From: Claveliimonas ammoniilytica
GTDB taxonomy: Bacteria > Bacillota > Clostridia > Lachnospirales > Lachnospiraceae
DNA length: 49,329 nucleotides
Assembly (NCBI RefSeq): GCF_025567415.1
Contig: NZ_JAOQJV010000019.1
Coordinates: 1-49,329, forward strand
Direction of reading: 5' to 3'
Positions 8,532 to 18,200 of the stretch are shown one piece after another. The first letter of the stretch is position 1. Each line of letters opens with the position of its first letter. The notes under the pieces were generated by a model. The model was not told the origin of the DNA, did not search any database, and was given only the letters and a program-made list of their open reading frames with translations. The position numbers and the translations under genes were made by a program.

Positions 8532-9952
8532 ACCCATTTAGAAAAATAGCAAACAGTTTGATGAACTGGTGGAAAGGTGAAACTGCACCGGAGGTCAGTG
8601 ATTCAACGGAACTGACAGGCGGGGTGATGACGCTCAACTCACCGTCATTCCTTGAGAGTATGGGTTTGAGCAGGAGGAGAAAGACAACATCAGAGGTGAC
8701 ATATTTCACATGTCTCAAGATGCTGTCGGAAACTCTTGCGAAAATGCCTATCAAATATTATCAGAGAACGGACAAAGGAATCATTGAGGCAGAACAGACG
8801 GACACGTCGAGACTGCTGACCAAGAGACCGAACCCGTTCATGACACCGACGGTATTTTGGAACACAGTGGAAATCAACCGCAATCACTACGGGAACGCTT
8901 ATGTGTACATGAGAAAGAAATTCATCCGGAAGAAATACGGAGGAGAGGTCAAAATTCTTGACCTGTGGGTGATGCAGTCGAATTGTGTTCAGATTGTTGT
9001 GGATGATGCAGGCATATTCGCAGGAAAAGGACGCTTGTGGTATGTCTACACAGACCCGACATCCGGAAGTCAGTATGTATTTGACACGAGTGAGGTCATG
9101 CACTTCAAAACATCATTCAGTTTTGACGGTGTGACAGGTTTACCAGTGCAGCAGATTCTCCGTGACACAATCTCCGGAGCATCGGCATCACAGAGGTACA
9201 TGAACAGCTTGTATGAAAGCGGATTGACAGCGAAAGCGACGCTTGAATACACGGGAGAGTTGAATGATAAAGCAAAAGAGGCACTCGTGAAATCGTTTGA
9301 GGATTTCGGCAGCGGAGCGAGAAACACAGGAAAAATCATCCCCGTACCTTTAGGGATGAAATTGACACCTCTTGACATCAAGCTGTCGGATTCACAATTT
9401 TTTGAGTTAAAAAAATACACTGCATTGCAGATCGCAGCAGCGTTCGGTGTGAAACCGAATCAAATCAACGACTATTCAAAGTCATCCTATGCGAACAGCG
9501 AATTGCAGCAGTTGTCATTTTATGTTGACACCGAGTTGTTTGTTATAAAGCAGTACGAGGAGGAAATCAACTACAAAATGCTGACAGACGAGGAACAGGA
9601 TGACGGTTTTTATTACAAATATAACGAAAAAGTTCTTTTCCGAACGGATTCAAAGACACAAATGGAATATCTGAAAAATGGTGTCAGTGGCTCAATTATG
9701 AAACCGAATGAGGCACGACGTAAACTTGACCTGCCCGATGGAGAGGGTGGCGACACATTACTTGCGAATGGCAGTATCGTTCCGCTAACAATGGCGGGAG
9801 CAGCATATTTGAAAGGTGCATCCGAACCGGATGAAACCGAGAAACCGGAGCAACCGGAAGAAACAGAGCCGGACACAGAGCAGCCGGACACAGACCAACC
9901 GGACGAAACCGACGAGGCAGAGGACGAGGATGAACAGGAGGGAGGTGAATAA
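8528..9952 (+). CDS. Portal protein, HK97 family
   Basis: The 474-residue protein has the HK97-type portal fold. TCLKMLSETLAKMPIKYY is near the N terminus, GNAYVYM follows, and the central region includes VMHFK and the typical AAFGVKPNQIND. The last 45 residues or so are an acidic Glu/Pro/Thr/Asp-rich tail with PDTEQPDTDQPDET-like repeats. It forms the dodecameric gateway for DNA at one capsid vertex. The start overlaps the terminase stop. Confidence 0.95.
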   Translation: MNPFRKIANSLMNWWKGETAPEVSDSTELTGGVMTLNSPSFLESMGLSRRRKTTSEVTYFTCLKMLSETLAKMPIKYYQRTDKGIIEAEQTDTSRLLTKRPNPFMTPTVFWNTVEINRNHYGNAYVYMRKKFIRKKYGGEVKILDLWVMQSNCVQIVVDDAGIFAGKGRLWYVYTDPTSGSQYVFDTSEVMHFKTSFSFDGVTGLPVQQILRDTISGASASQRYMNSLYESGLTAKATLEYTGELNDKAKEALVKSFEDFGSGARNTGKIIPVPLGMKLTPLDIKLSDSQFFELKKYTALQIAAAFGVKPNQINDYSKSSYANSELQQLSFYVDTELFVIKQYEEEINYKMLTDEEQDDGFYYKYNEKVLFRTDSKTQMEYLKNGVSGSIMKPNEARRKLDLPDGEGGDTLLANGSIVPLTMAGAAYLKGASEPDETEKPEQPEETEPDTEQPDTDQPDETDEAEDEDEQEGGE

Positions 9953-9954
9953 TC

Positions 9955-10782
9955 ATGGCAAAGAAAAGACGTTTTGATTTCACAAAGAAAAATAAACGCA
10001 GCGGAAAAGTTGAAAATGTCGGCTATTTAGATTTAGAGCAGGACGAGGAACAGAGCAGATGTTCCTTGTATTTCTACGGTGACATTGTATCAGCGACATG
10101 GGAATCCATGTGGTACGAGGAGGACAGATGTCCGCAGGACATTGCAGATTTTCTCAATCAGTTAGATGGCTACGAGGACATTGACATCTATTTCAATTCC
10201 GGTGGCGGGGATGTATTCGCAGGACTGGCAATCTATAACCAGTTGAAACGATACTCCGGACACAAGGTCGGATATGTTGACGGAATGGCAGCATCTATCG
10301 CATCAGTCATCATGTTCGCATGTGATGAATTGCATTTTGCAACAGGAGCACAAGCAATGATTCACAAGCCTTTATGTATGGCATGGGGAAACGCAGATGA
10401 TTTCAAAGAGGTCATCAAACAACTTGATTTATGCGAAGATTCAATTCTTGATGTCTACGAGGAACACATGAAAGAGGGTGTGACAAGAGACAAAATCAAG
10501 TCTTTCATGGCGAAAGAAAAGTGGTTCAGCGGTGCGGAACTGGCAGAGTATTTCGACGTTGAGATTGATGACAAGGCAGCAGTCGCAGCATGTGCATCCG
10601 ACTATTTTGAAAAATACAGTCACGTTCCGGAGAACATCAAAGGAACGGACACAAAGGACATTGTCAATGCGGTGCTTGCAGAACTGGAGAACAGGAACAA
10701 CGCAGCAGCAGAGGCAGAGAAACAGAGAATCGAGGCAGAAAAGCAGGATATTCTTGCAGACCTCGACATGTATGGAATTTAA
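9955..10782 (+). CDS. ClpP-type prohead (maturation) protease
   Basis: The Clp protease fold is clear: YFNSGGGDVFAGLAIYN forms the oxyanion region at about 79-95, the catalytic Ser is S114 in GMAAS, and the catalytic His is H137 in MIHKP. Phages of this type use it to cleave scaffold and capsid precursors. The C-terminal Ala/Glu-rich coil (about 225-275) may serve as scaffold contact. It lies between portal and capsid as expected. Confidence 0.95.
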   Translation: MAKKRRFDFTKKNKRSGKVENVGYLDLEQDEEQSRCSLYFYGDIVSATWESMWYEEDRCPQDIADFLNQLDGYEDIDIYFNSGGGDVFAGLAIYNQLKRYSGHKVGYVDGMAASIASVIMFACDELHFATGAQAMIHKPLCMAWGNADDFKEVIKQLDLCEDSILDVYEEHMKEGVTRDKIKSFMAKEKWFSGAELAEYFDVEIDDKAAVAACASDYFEKYSHVPENIKGTDTKDIVNAVLAELENRNNAAAEAEKQRIEAEKQDILADLDMYGI

Positions 10783-10801
10783 GAAAGAGAGGACATGATT
10801 C

Positions 10802-12169
10802 ATGAACAAGGAAATGCAGAAACTGTTGAAAGCAATCAACGACAAAAAGAATGAGGTCAAGAGCCTTGTGAAAGATGGAAAACTCGACAAGGCAAGAGAG
10901 GCAAAAGATGAACTCAAAGAGTTACAGGAAAAGTTTGACCTCCTGTTTGATTTGGACGAGGAGGAACATGAGGAGATCGAGGGCAAGGTGGCGACGGGAG
11001 CAGCAAAGACCATCGGGGGAAAAGCGGACAAGAAAAACCTCGTGAAAGCGTTCGTCAATATCGTCAAGTGTGGATTCTTAAAGAGAGAACCGGACGAGGG
11101 AGATGTCAAGGTGTACAAGGATGCGTTAAGCACAGACACCACAAAGGGAGACGATGATGAAATGGGTATCGGTGTCACCGTTCCGGAGGACATCAGAACA
11201 GACATCATCGAGTTAAGACGTTCAGAGGATAATCTGGAGCAGTATGTCAATGTTGAGGGAGTAACCACAAAGAGCGGTTCGAGAAACATTGAGGTCGATG
11301 CAGATTCCACCCCGTTTGATAATGTGGACGAGGAGGCAGATTTCCCCGACATGGATGAGCCGAAGTTCAAAAAGATTGTGTATGCAATCAAGAAAAAGGG
11401 TGGCATCTTAAAAATCACCGCAGAACTGTTTGAGGACACCGCAGCCAATGTCATGGCATACATCAACAAGTGGATTGCCAAGAAAACAAAGGCGACGAGA
11501 AATGCGATGATTCTCAAGGTTGCGGACGAGATGACAAAGGGGAAAGAGGTTGTGATTTCCACAATCGACAGTCTCAAGGACGTGTTCAACGTGGGTCTCG
11601 ACCCTGCTATTACAACAGGAGCAATGGTCATCGCAAATCAGAACGGGTACAACTACCTCGACAAGTTAAAGGATAAGGACGGAAAGTATATTTTGCAGCC
11701 GAATCCTACACAGCCGACACAGATGATGTTGTTCGGTAAATATCCGATTGTCAAGGTGTCAAACAGGACTGTGAAATCTGAACCTGTGTACTCACCTGCG
11801 TTCACAATCTCCGGCAGCAAATTAGCAATCGACGGAACAACCACAGCAATCGACGCATCCGCAACGTCCGGCGTGACAGCATGGAAAGTCGTGAAAGGAA
11901 AGTATGTTGTAACTTGCAAAGGACAGGAGCAGGAAACGACAGTCGATGCAAAGGTGTCCGCATACAAGCATCCTGTGTATATGGGCGACTTAAAAGAGGC
12001 TATCACATTATTTGACAGAAATGTCATCACCATCGACATGAACGACAAGGCAGCAGGTTTGTGGGAGAAAGACATGACCGGAATCAAGGTTCGTGACCGT
12101 TTTGACGTGCAGCCTGTTGATGATGGAGCAATCATCAAAGGCAACATCACGGAAGTTGTGCAGGGATAA
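10802..12169 (+). CDS. Major capsid protein, HK97 fold, with an extra inserted segment
   Basis: An N-terminal coiled-coil delta domain (residues 1-100) rich in Lys/Glu precedes the HK97 core. Typical core pieces are VPEDIRTDI, FKKIVYAIKKKGGILKIT, and near the end YMGDLKEAITLFDR. Between about residues 327 and 388 there is a beta-rich, Thr/Ala/Gly-rich stretch (ISGSKLAIDGTTTAI through VKGKYVVTCKG) that most relatives lack as I know them. It could be a surface-exposed added domain. Confidence 0.93.
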   Translation: MNKEMQKLLKAINDKKNEVKSLVKDGKLDKAREAKDELKELQEKFDLLFDLDEEEHEEIEGKVATGAAKTIGGKADKKNLVKAFVNIVKCGFLKREPDEGDVKVYKDALSTDTTKGDDDEMGIGVTVPEDIRTDIIELRRSEDNLEQYVNVEGVTTKSGSRNIEVDADSTPFDNVDEEADFPDMDEPKFKKIVYAIKKKGGILKITAELFEDTAANVMAYINKWIAKKTKATRNAMILKVADEMTKGKEVVISTIDSLKDVFNVGLDPAITTGAMVIANQNGYNYLDKLKDKDGKYILQPNPTQPTQMMLFGKYPIVKVSNRTVKSEPVYSPAFTISGSKLAIDGTTTAIDASATSGVTAWKVVKGKYVVTCKGQEQETTVDAKVSAYKHPVYMGDLKEAITLFDRNVITIDMNDKAAGLWEKDMTGIKVRDRFDVQPVDDGAIIKGNITEVVQG

Positions 12170-12178
12170 GAAATGCAG

Positions 12179-12200
12179 CAGGGCGGGAACACCCGCCCTG
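12179..12200 (+). other. Hairpin behind the capsid gene
   Basis: A perfect 9-bp GC-rich stem (CAGGGCGGG and CCCGCCCTG) around an AACA loop lies 9 bases after the capsid stop. No T tract follows, so it is not a canonical terminator. It may be a partial terminator or an mRNA-stabilising structure that keeps capsid transcript levels above those of the connector genes. Confidence 0.65.
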
Positions 12201-12222
12201 TGATTGAAAGCAGGTGAATGAA

Positions 12223-12534
12223 ATGACGGACGAGGAAAAGAAAGAGTATAGAGACAAACTGGTTGAGGACTGCATGAAATACAATCACATCGACTATGAC
12301 GACGACAAGGACATTGTCGAGACTATGGTTGAGGCGATTGCATCAGAGGAGTTGATGGAACTGATTCCGAATTTCGACCCATACAATTTGACCGCCCGTC
12401 AGAGATTGCTTGTATATTCTTTCGTCAAGGAATTGTACGACCACAGGGAGAAGTATCAGAACGGTACACAGCAACTCACAAATGCGGTCTCAACCATGCT
12501 ACTCAATGAAAAGTATGGAGGGAGCAGTGAATGA
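12223..12534 (+). CDS. Head-tail connector protein (gp6-like)
   Basis: The 103-residue acidic helical protein directly follows the capsid gene, where gp6/adaptor connectors sit in HK97-type genomes. The ATG at 12223 is preceded by AGGTGA at 6 bases; a GTG at 12214 is possible but is part of that site. Function rests on size, fold class and position rather than clear motifs. It overlaps the next gene by 4 bases. Confidence 0.7.
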   Translation: MTDEEKKEYRDKLVEDCMKYNHIDYDDDKDIVETMVEAIASEELMELIPNFDPYNLTARQRLLVYSFVKELYDHREKYQNGTQQLTNAVSTMLLNEKYGGSSE

Positions 12535-12848
12535 CCGGACGGGTGAAAATAATCAGAGTGACCACAGAAATCAAGGCGGGCAGGAAAGAACCGACAACAG
12601 AGGTGTTTTATGAGTGTTGGTGCGATGTTCAGAGTTTGGGAACAAATGAGAAATACACAGCACTGCAAGCAGGTCTTGAGAACACCATTGTTTTCAAGGT
12701 TCGGAATTGCAAGCGGATGAAAGAGGTCAGAAAGAAAATGAAAGAGTTCTATGCAGAGTATGACGGAACACGATTCGACATCTATGACGCATCACCGATG
12801 TTCACAGATAACGGATGGGTGCTTGTGAAATGTCGTGCGGTTGCATAG
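12531..12848 (+). CDS. Head-tail adaptor / head closure protein
   Basis: The 105-residue protein has the beta-barrel pattern of the phage head-tail joining family (SPP1 gp16-like). RVTTEIKAGRKEPTTEVFYECWCDVQSLG, in two stretches, is followed by TIVFKVRNCKRM and the ending YDASPMFTDNGWVLVKCR. It closes the packaged head and docks the tail. It is coupled to the connector by an ATGA overlap. Confidence 0.8.
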   Translation: MTGRVKIIRVTTEIKAGRKEPTTEVFYECWCDVQSLGTNEKYTALQAGLENTIVFKVRNCKRMKEVRKKMKEFYAEYDGTRFDIYDASPMFTDNGWVLVKCRAVA

Positions 12849-12877
12849 GTGTCACATTCTGACACGGAGGTGAGGAC

Positions 12878-13333
12878 ATGAAAATTGACATGGAGTTCAA
12901 AGGACTGGAGGAACTGGTGAAAGCGTTTGAAAGTGCTGCATCGGATGAAGATATTGCACAGGTAAATAAAACGATCGCTGAAAAAGGTGAACCAGTTGTA
13001 CAGAGAATCATGTCCGGAAAAATCCCAAAGTCAAAGGACATCAAAAAAAGTGGGCGAGGGTTCGGTTCAAAATCATCCGTGTCCGCACATGCAGCAGATG
13101 AAATCCCTATCGGGAAAGTAAAGGTGAACGGTACGGGAGCGACAGCAGATGTCGGATGGGAAAAGAACACACAGGACGAGGGCGGTCATTTCTACGTCCG
13201 TTTTATTAACTGGGGAACGATTTACAGACCGCCACAAGAGTTCATATATGCAACAGGCAGGGAGGCAGATGCAGAACTGCAAAAGATAGCAGAACAGGAA
13301 TATCAAGCGTATTTAGACAGGACAGTGGGGTGA
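12878..13333 (+). CDS. HK97 gp10-like neck / tail completion protein
   Basis: The 151-residue protein shows the gp10 family pattern: an amphipathic N-terminal helix (LEELVKAFE), a basic central part, then HFYVRFINWGTIYRPPQEF. The ending resembles EADAELQKIAEQEYQAYLD. It acts in neck or tail completion. AGGTGAGGAC precedes the ATG, and the stop overlaps the possible GTG start of the next gene. Confidence 0.85.
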   Translation: MKIDMEFKGLEELVKAFESAASDEDIAQVNKTIAEKGEPVVQRIMSGKIPKSKDIKKSGRGFGSKSSVSAHAADEIPIGKVKVNGTGATADVGWEKNTQDEGGHFYVRFINWGTIYRPPQEFIYATGREADAELQKIAEQEYQAYLDRTVG

Positions 13334-13338
13334 TAAGC

Positions 13339-13707
13339 ATGGACAGCAGTCCGGACATTATAAAAGACGCATCAGACGCACTCAAGCCGATAGAGGACAG
13401 AGGAATCACCGTGATGCAGGGGTGGTATGACAAAGACCTCAACAAATGTCATGTGACATTGTGGGATTTGGGCGAAACCGATGACAATTTTTCGGATGAT
13501 GATGCGGAGGGAGTGACACTTTCCTTGCAAATCACCATTTTCTCAAAGGAGGACGAGGTGGAACTGGCAAGGGAAATCAAGTCTCTCATGAAAGAGAATG
13601 GGTTCTCATTCGAGGGGAGAAACGGAGACGATTCAAAACCGGAAGATGGAATCTATATGAAAGCACAGCGATTCACAAAATATTATGAAAGCGAGGAAAA
13701 ATCATGA
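13339..13707 (+). CDS. Tail terminator-like protein
   Basis: The 122-residue acidic protein has alternating strands and helices: ITVMQGWYDKDLNKCHVTLWDLGE, in two parts, then LSLQITIFSKEDEVELAREIKSLM. This resembles phage tail-terminator or minor tail proteins. It lies exactly between the gp10-like protein and the major tail protein, the usual site for the terminator. ATG 13339 is favoured because GGGGTGAT lies just upstream. The stop overlaps the next start. Confidence 0.7.
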   Translation: MDSSPDIIKDASDALKPIEDRGITVMQGWYDKDLNKCHVTLWDLGETDDNFSDDDAEGVTLSLQITIFSKEDEVELAREIKSLMKENGFSFEGRNGDDSKPEDGIYMKAQRFTKYYESEEKS

Positions 13708-14339
13708 GCGAAACAGTAACACAGGTAAATGAAACCACACAGCAGATTGTAAGGAGTAGAACTTGCGGTCTGAAAGATTTCTACATCGCACTGGTGCAGA
13801 GCAATACTGCAACAGCATACACAGCCGGAACTCCGGTGAAATTAGCGAGGGCAATCAAAGCGAAAATTGATGAAAAGTGGACAAGTGAGAAAATCTACTC
13901 CGACGATAACACCGAGGAGGTCATCACCTCATACGAGGGAACAGATGTCGAACTGGAGATCAATGCTCTTGCACCGCAGGACAGAGTGATTCTGTTCGGG
14001 CAGTTGTACGAGAAAGGATTCTTGAGAAAGTCATCTGACGACAGAGCACCGGAGGTCGCTGTCGGATGGAGAGAAAGAAAACTCAACGGGAAATATGAGT
14101 TCAAGTGGCTTTATGTCGGAAAGTTTGCAGAGGGTATCAGCGAGGAGGCAAGCACTAAAGAGGGAAAACTGTCACCTACAACCAAGAGCATCAAGGGCAG
14201 TTTCTACGAGCGTAGCATCGACAATCTGTATGAGGTATCTGTTGATGAATCCAACCTTGTAGCAGAGGACACGGATGCAGCAACAGCAATCAAAGACTGG
14301 TTCTCAAAAGTGCAGGAAGCACCGGACGCAGCAGCGTAA
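13704..14339 (+). CDS. Major tail tube protein
   Basis: The 211-residue protein matches the phi13/HK97-type major tail protein pattern. After a short N-terminal arm comes GLKDFYIALV, then TPVKLARAIKAKI, an acidic DDNTEEVITSYEGTDVELEI region, and late GSFYERSIDNLYEVSV. It forms the tail tube. It precedes the tail chaperones and tape measure, as expected. Confidence 0.88.
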   Translation: MSETVTQVNETTQQIVRSRTCGLKDFYIALVQSNTATAYTAGTPVKLARAIKAKIDEKWTSEKIYSDDNTEEVITSYEGTDVELEINALAPQDRVILFGQLYEKGFLRKSSDDRAPEVAVGWRERKLNGKYEFKWLYVGKFAEGISEEASTKEGKLSPTTKSIKGSFYERSIDNLYEVSVDESNLVAEDTDAATAIKDWFSKVQEAPDAAA

Positions 14340-14371
14340 AACAAGAGAGGATATAACAGGAGGATAATTCA

Positions 14372-14707
14372 ATGAATAGAAAAATTATCGTGAATCATAA
14401 AGAGTTCAAAATGGAGAAAATGTCTGCGGACACATACATGGAATATCTCGAACTTGCAGAACAGATTGACGCTGCGACATCCGAGAGAGCGTCAAAAAGA
14501 TACTCACGACAGGAAATTGAGGCGATGATGTTGTTCATCTGCAAAGCATACGGAAATCAGTTCACGGTTGACGAGTTAAAGGACGCAGAGAGCGGACTGG
14601 ATGCAGCAGGAATCGTCATCGAGTTCAACATGATTGACATGGGAATCGCAGAGGAAATGAACAAGAGAATGGACAAGATGATGAAAAATTTTCAGAGTGG
14701 CAAGTGA
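14372..14707 (+). CDS. Tail assembly chaperone (gpG-like)
   Basis: The 111-residue helical protein lies between major tail protein and tape measure, where siphophages encode the gpG chaperone. AGGAGGATAATTCA precedes the ATG. Near its 3' end is the heptamer A AAT TTT in the correct phase for -1 slippage into the next frame, which would yield a longer gpGT-like fusion. Conserved pieces include KEFKMEKMSADTYMEYLEL and EAMMLFICKAYGNQFT. Confidence 0.85.
   Translation: MNRKIIVNHKEFKMEKMSADTYMEYLELAEQIDAATSERASKRYSRQEIEAMMLFICKAYGNQFTVDELKDAESGLDAAGIVIEFNMIDMGIAEEMNKRMDKMMKNFQSGK
14686..14692 (+). promoter_or_regulatory. Candidate programmed -1 ribosomal frameshift site
   Basis: The bases A-AAT-TTT fit the X XXY YYZ slippery rule in the phase of the gpG-like gene, five codons before its stop. 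After slipping back one base the reading frame (TCA GAG TGG CAA GTG) stays open and enters the downstream gene. That gene has a GTG start with no visible ribosome binding site. This is the classical way siphophages make gpGT. Confidence 0.7.
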
Positions 14708-15228
14708 TTCCGGAAATAACAATCACTTGCAGCACAGGAAAAGTATTCATCAATAACATAACGGTTGAGCAGTACAAGAAATATGCTGCACTCATGGAGA
14801 AAAACGGTTCGGACAAAATAACGGATGCACTGTTTTTCAACAAAAGAATTATTCAAGAGATATTCGGAAACAGGATGTCTCTCGATGAACTGGGTGAGGT
14901 GGATGTCATTGAATTTCTGACAGCATCAAAGGGGATTCATTTCATCATGCAGGATATTGTTTCCGATGCGTTGCTGAACATTGTCGAGACAGAGCCAATC
15001 GAAAGAGAGACATCTGCGTTCGACGAATATGACCGTGAGAATGGGTATGAGGACGAGGAGCAGGAAGAACAGAACACATGGAAGATATGCGGAGAAATCG
15101 TTGACCGTGTGACAAAAATTGCGATTCGGCTCATGCGGGAATCATACGGGCAGTGCATGAAAGAAAATATCATTGAACTGCTGAAATATCTGAAATTTGA
15201 ACTTGAAACGGTGAACGAGAACACATAA
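14704..15228 (+). CDS. Tail assembly chaperone, frameshift extension (gpT-like)
   Basis: This 174-residue frame lies -1 to the gpG-like gene and overlaps its stop. No Shine-Dalgarno is visible before the GTG at 14704, so it is probably made as the C-terminal part of a frameshift fusion. The first 50 residues are beta-rich (ITITCSTGKVFINNITVEQY), then helical and acidic (DRENGYEDEEQEEQ), with a helical end. It would chaperone the tape measure during tail assembly. Confidence 0.75.
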   Translation: MIPEITITCSTGKVFINNITVEQYKKYAALMEKNGSDKITDALFFNKRIIQEIFGNRMSLDELGEVDVIEFLTASKGIHFIMQDIVSDALLNIVETEPIERETSAFDEYDRENGYEDEEQEEQNTWKICGEIVDRVTKIAIRLMRESYGQCMKENIIELLKYLKFELETVNENT

Positions 15229-15248
15229 CACAGAGAGGAGGAGAACCG

Positions 15249-18200
15249 ATGGCACATACAAGCGTGAAGATTTCAGCAAATTCGTCTGATTATCAGTCAC
15301 AAATGAAATCCGCTGCGTCACAGATGAAAGTGTTATCCAGTGAGTTCAAACTGGCACAGACGCAAGCAAAAGCGTTCGGTTCGGCAGCAGACCAACTCAA
15401 GGCGAAAGCCGAGAGCCTCACTCAAAAAATCACTCTGCAAAAGAATATCGTTCAATTAAACAGTGAGCAACAAGCAAAACTCACACAGAAACTTTCAGAC
15501 CAAAAGACAAAGCAGGAGGAATTGAAAACAAAGGTCGAGGCAGCAAAGAAAGCCTATGAGGATTCAACAAAGGCGACCGGAGCAAATTCAGAGCAGTCAA
15601 AGGCACTGAAAGAGGAACTCGACAAACTGGAGCAGGAATTTAAGGCAAACGAGACAGCAATCGGAAAGACGGAGACTGCTCTTGCAAATCAGACCACAAA
15701 GACGAACGCATCAAAAGCATCACTCGTCGAGATGGAATCTGAACTCGAAAAAGTAAACAAGGAACTGAAAAATCATAAACTGAATGAATTTGCAAGCGGT
15801 TGTGACAAAGCAGGACAAAAGATGGAGAGTTTCGGAAAGAAAATGTCCGTCGTTTCTGCGGGAATTGCTGCAATAGGAGCAGCATCAATCGCAGCGTTCA
15901 AGGAACTCGACGAGGGATATGACACGATAGTGACAAAGACCGGAGCGACCGGAGAGGCACTGGAGGGATTGACCGCATCTGCGGACAATGTTTTCGGAAG
16001 TATGCCGGAGGACATGTCAACGGTCGGAGAGGCTATCGGTGAAGTAAACACGAGATTTCATTCGACAGGAGAGGAACTGGAGAGCCTGTCAACGCAATTC
16101 ATTCAGTTTTCGAGCATAAACGGAACGAATGTGACACAGTCTGTTGACCAAGTGGACAAAATCATGAAAGCGTGGAACATAGACACATCACAGACGGGGA
16201 ATCTGTTGGGATTGCTGACATCAAAAGCACAGGAGACAGGAATTTCCGTTGACAAACTCGAAAGTTATGTACTGGATAACAATTCAGCGTTCAAAGAGAT
16301 GGGGTTGTCATTACCACAAGCAATCAATTTGATGGCTCAATTCGATGCGAACGGTGTTGATTCTACGACAGCACTGGCAGGACTGAAAAAGGCATTGCAG
16401 AACGCAACAGCCGAGGGAAAGTCGATGGATGTCGCACTGGAGGAGACAATCGGCAGCATTAAGAACGCAAAGACGGACACAGAGGCTTTACAGATTGCGA
16501 CAGAACTGTTCGGAAAAAAGGGTGCTGCTGAAATGGCGACAGCAATCCGAGAGAACAGAATTGACCTCACAAGCCTGTCATCCTCAATGTCGGAATATGG
16601 AACGACGGTCGAGGACACATACAACGGAACACTCGACCCGATTGATAATGCAACAATAGCGATGAACAATGCAAAACTGGCATTGTCAACACTGGCGACA
16701 ACAGCACAGACCGCAGCAGCACCAGTCATCGAAAAGGTGACGACAAAGATTCAAGAACTGACAAAGTGGTTCACCTCTCTTGACGAGGGGCAACAGCAGA
16801 CAATCATCAAGGTCGGTCTTGTGGTGGCTGCGGTGGGTCCTTTAGCAATCGGATTCGGAAAAGTAGCACAGGGAATATCGACGACGGTGAAAACAGGTCA
16901 ACAGTTTGCATCGTTTGTCGGAGGAATCATCGCAAAGATAACAGCCAAGACAGCAGCAACCGCAGCAGGAACAGCAGCAGACACAGCAGGGGCAGCAGCG
17001 GAGGCAGCACATACCGCAGCAACAGCGACAGCGACAGGAGTGACTGGAGGAATGACGGTGGCACAGACCGCCCTCAATGCAGTCATGAATCTGTGTCCGA
17101 TTATTTTAATTGTGACACTGATTGCAGGACTGATCGCAGCAGGAATCGCTTTATATAAAAACTGGGATAAGGTCAAAGAAAAATTATCCGAGTTGTGGAG
17201 TAACGTCAAGGAGAAATTCAACGCAATCAAGGAAACCATAACGGGAGCGTTCTCGAAAGCAAAAGAGGCGGTCACGAATAAGGTGAACGAGATAAAAGAT
17301 TCGGTTGCGAATAGTGCAGTCGGACAAGCAGCGACAAAGACGTTTTCAGCGGTGAAAAATACTGTCACAAAGTTCATGGGGGCAGCAGTTGACACCGCAA
17401 AGGAGAAACTGGGGAACATGAAAACCGCCTATGAGGAAAACGGGGGCGGTATTAAAGGAGTAGTTGCAGCAGGATGGGAGGGAATCAAAGGCTATTACAC
17501 AGCCGGATTCACGTTCGTTGATAATCTGTCGGGAGGAAAACTGACAGAAATCAAGACAAAATTCTCTGAAAAGACATCGGAAATCAAGACGAAAGTCTCC
17601 GAGGGTTGGGAGAATATGAAAACGACGGTCACATCCAAGATGACCGAGTGGAAAACAAACGCATCAAATAAACTGACGGAAATCAGAACCGATTTCACGA
17701 CGAAGATTTCCGGAATACAGTCCTATGTGTCAACCGGATGGTCTCACATGAAATCGACGATTTCAACGACGATGCAGCAGTGGAACACAGATGCGAGCAA
17801 CAAACTCCTGTCACTCAAGAACGATTTTACAAACAAGGTCGAGAGCGTAAAACAGGGATGGTCAACGAGGTTTACAAACATCAAGGACACAGCGACGAAT
17901 CTCATGGAGACCGCAAAGACCAATGTTTCCACAAAACTGGAAAATATGAAATCTGCCTATAACGAAAAAGGCGGGGGCATGAAAGGAATTGTGTCGGCTA
18001 CATTCACGGGCATCAAGGACACGATGAACTCACTCATGTCCACAGCGAACACGTTGACAGGTGGAAAACTCGACAGCATTAAGTCATCTTTCTCGACAAA
18101 ATTGAACGGTGCTCTTTCAACGGTCGGTTCAGTCATGGAGAGCATACGAGCAAAATTCAGCGAAAAGATGGAATCCGCAAAGACAGCGGTCTCAAATGCT

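Noticed and set aside
10441..11631. A 396-codon open frame on the minus strand opposite the capsid and protease genes
   Set aside because: It is Ser/Phe/Leu-rich, the typical antisense image of Lys/Glu-rich coding sequence, has no recognisable domain, and lies wholly opposite well-supported genes.
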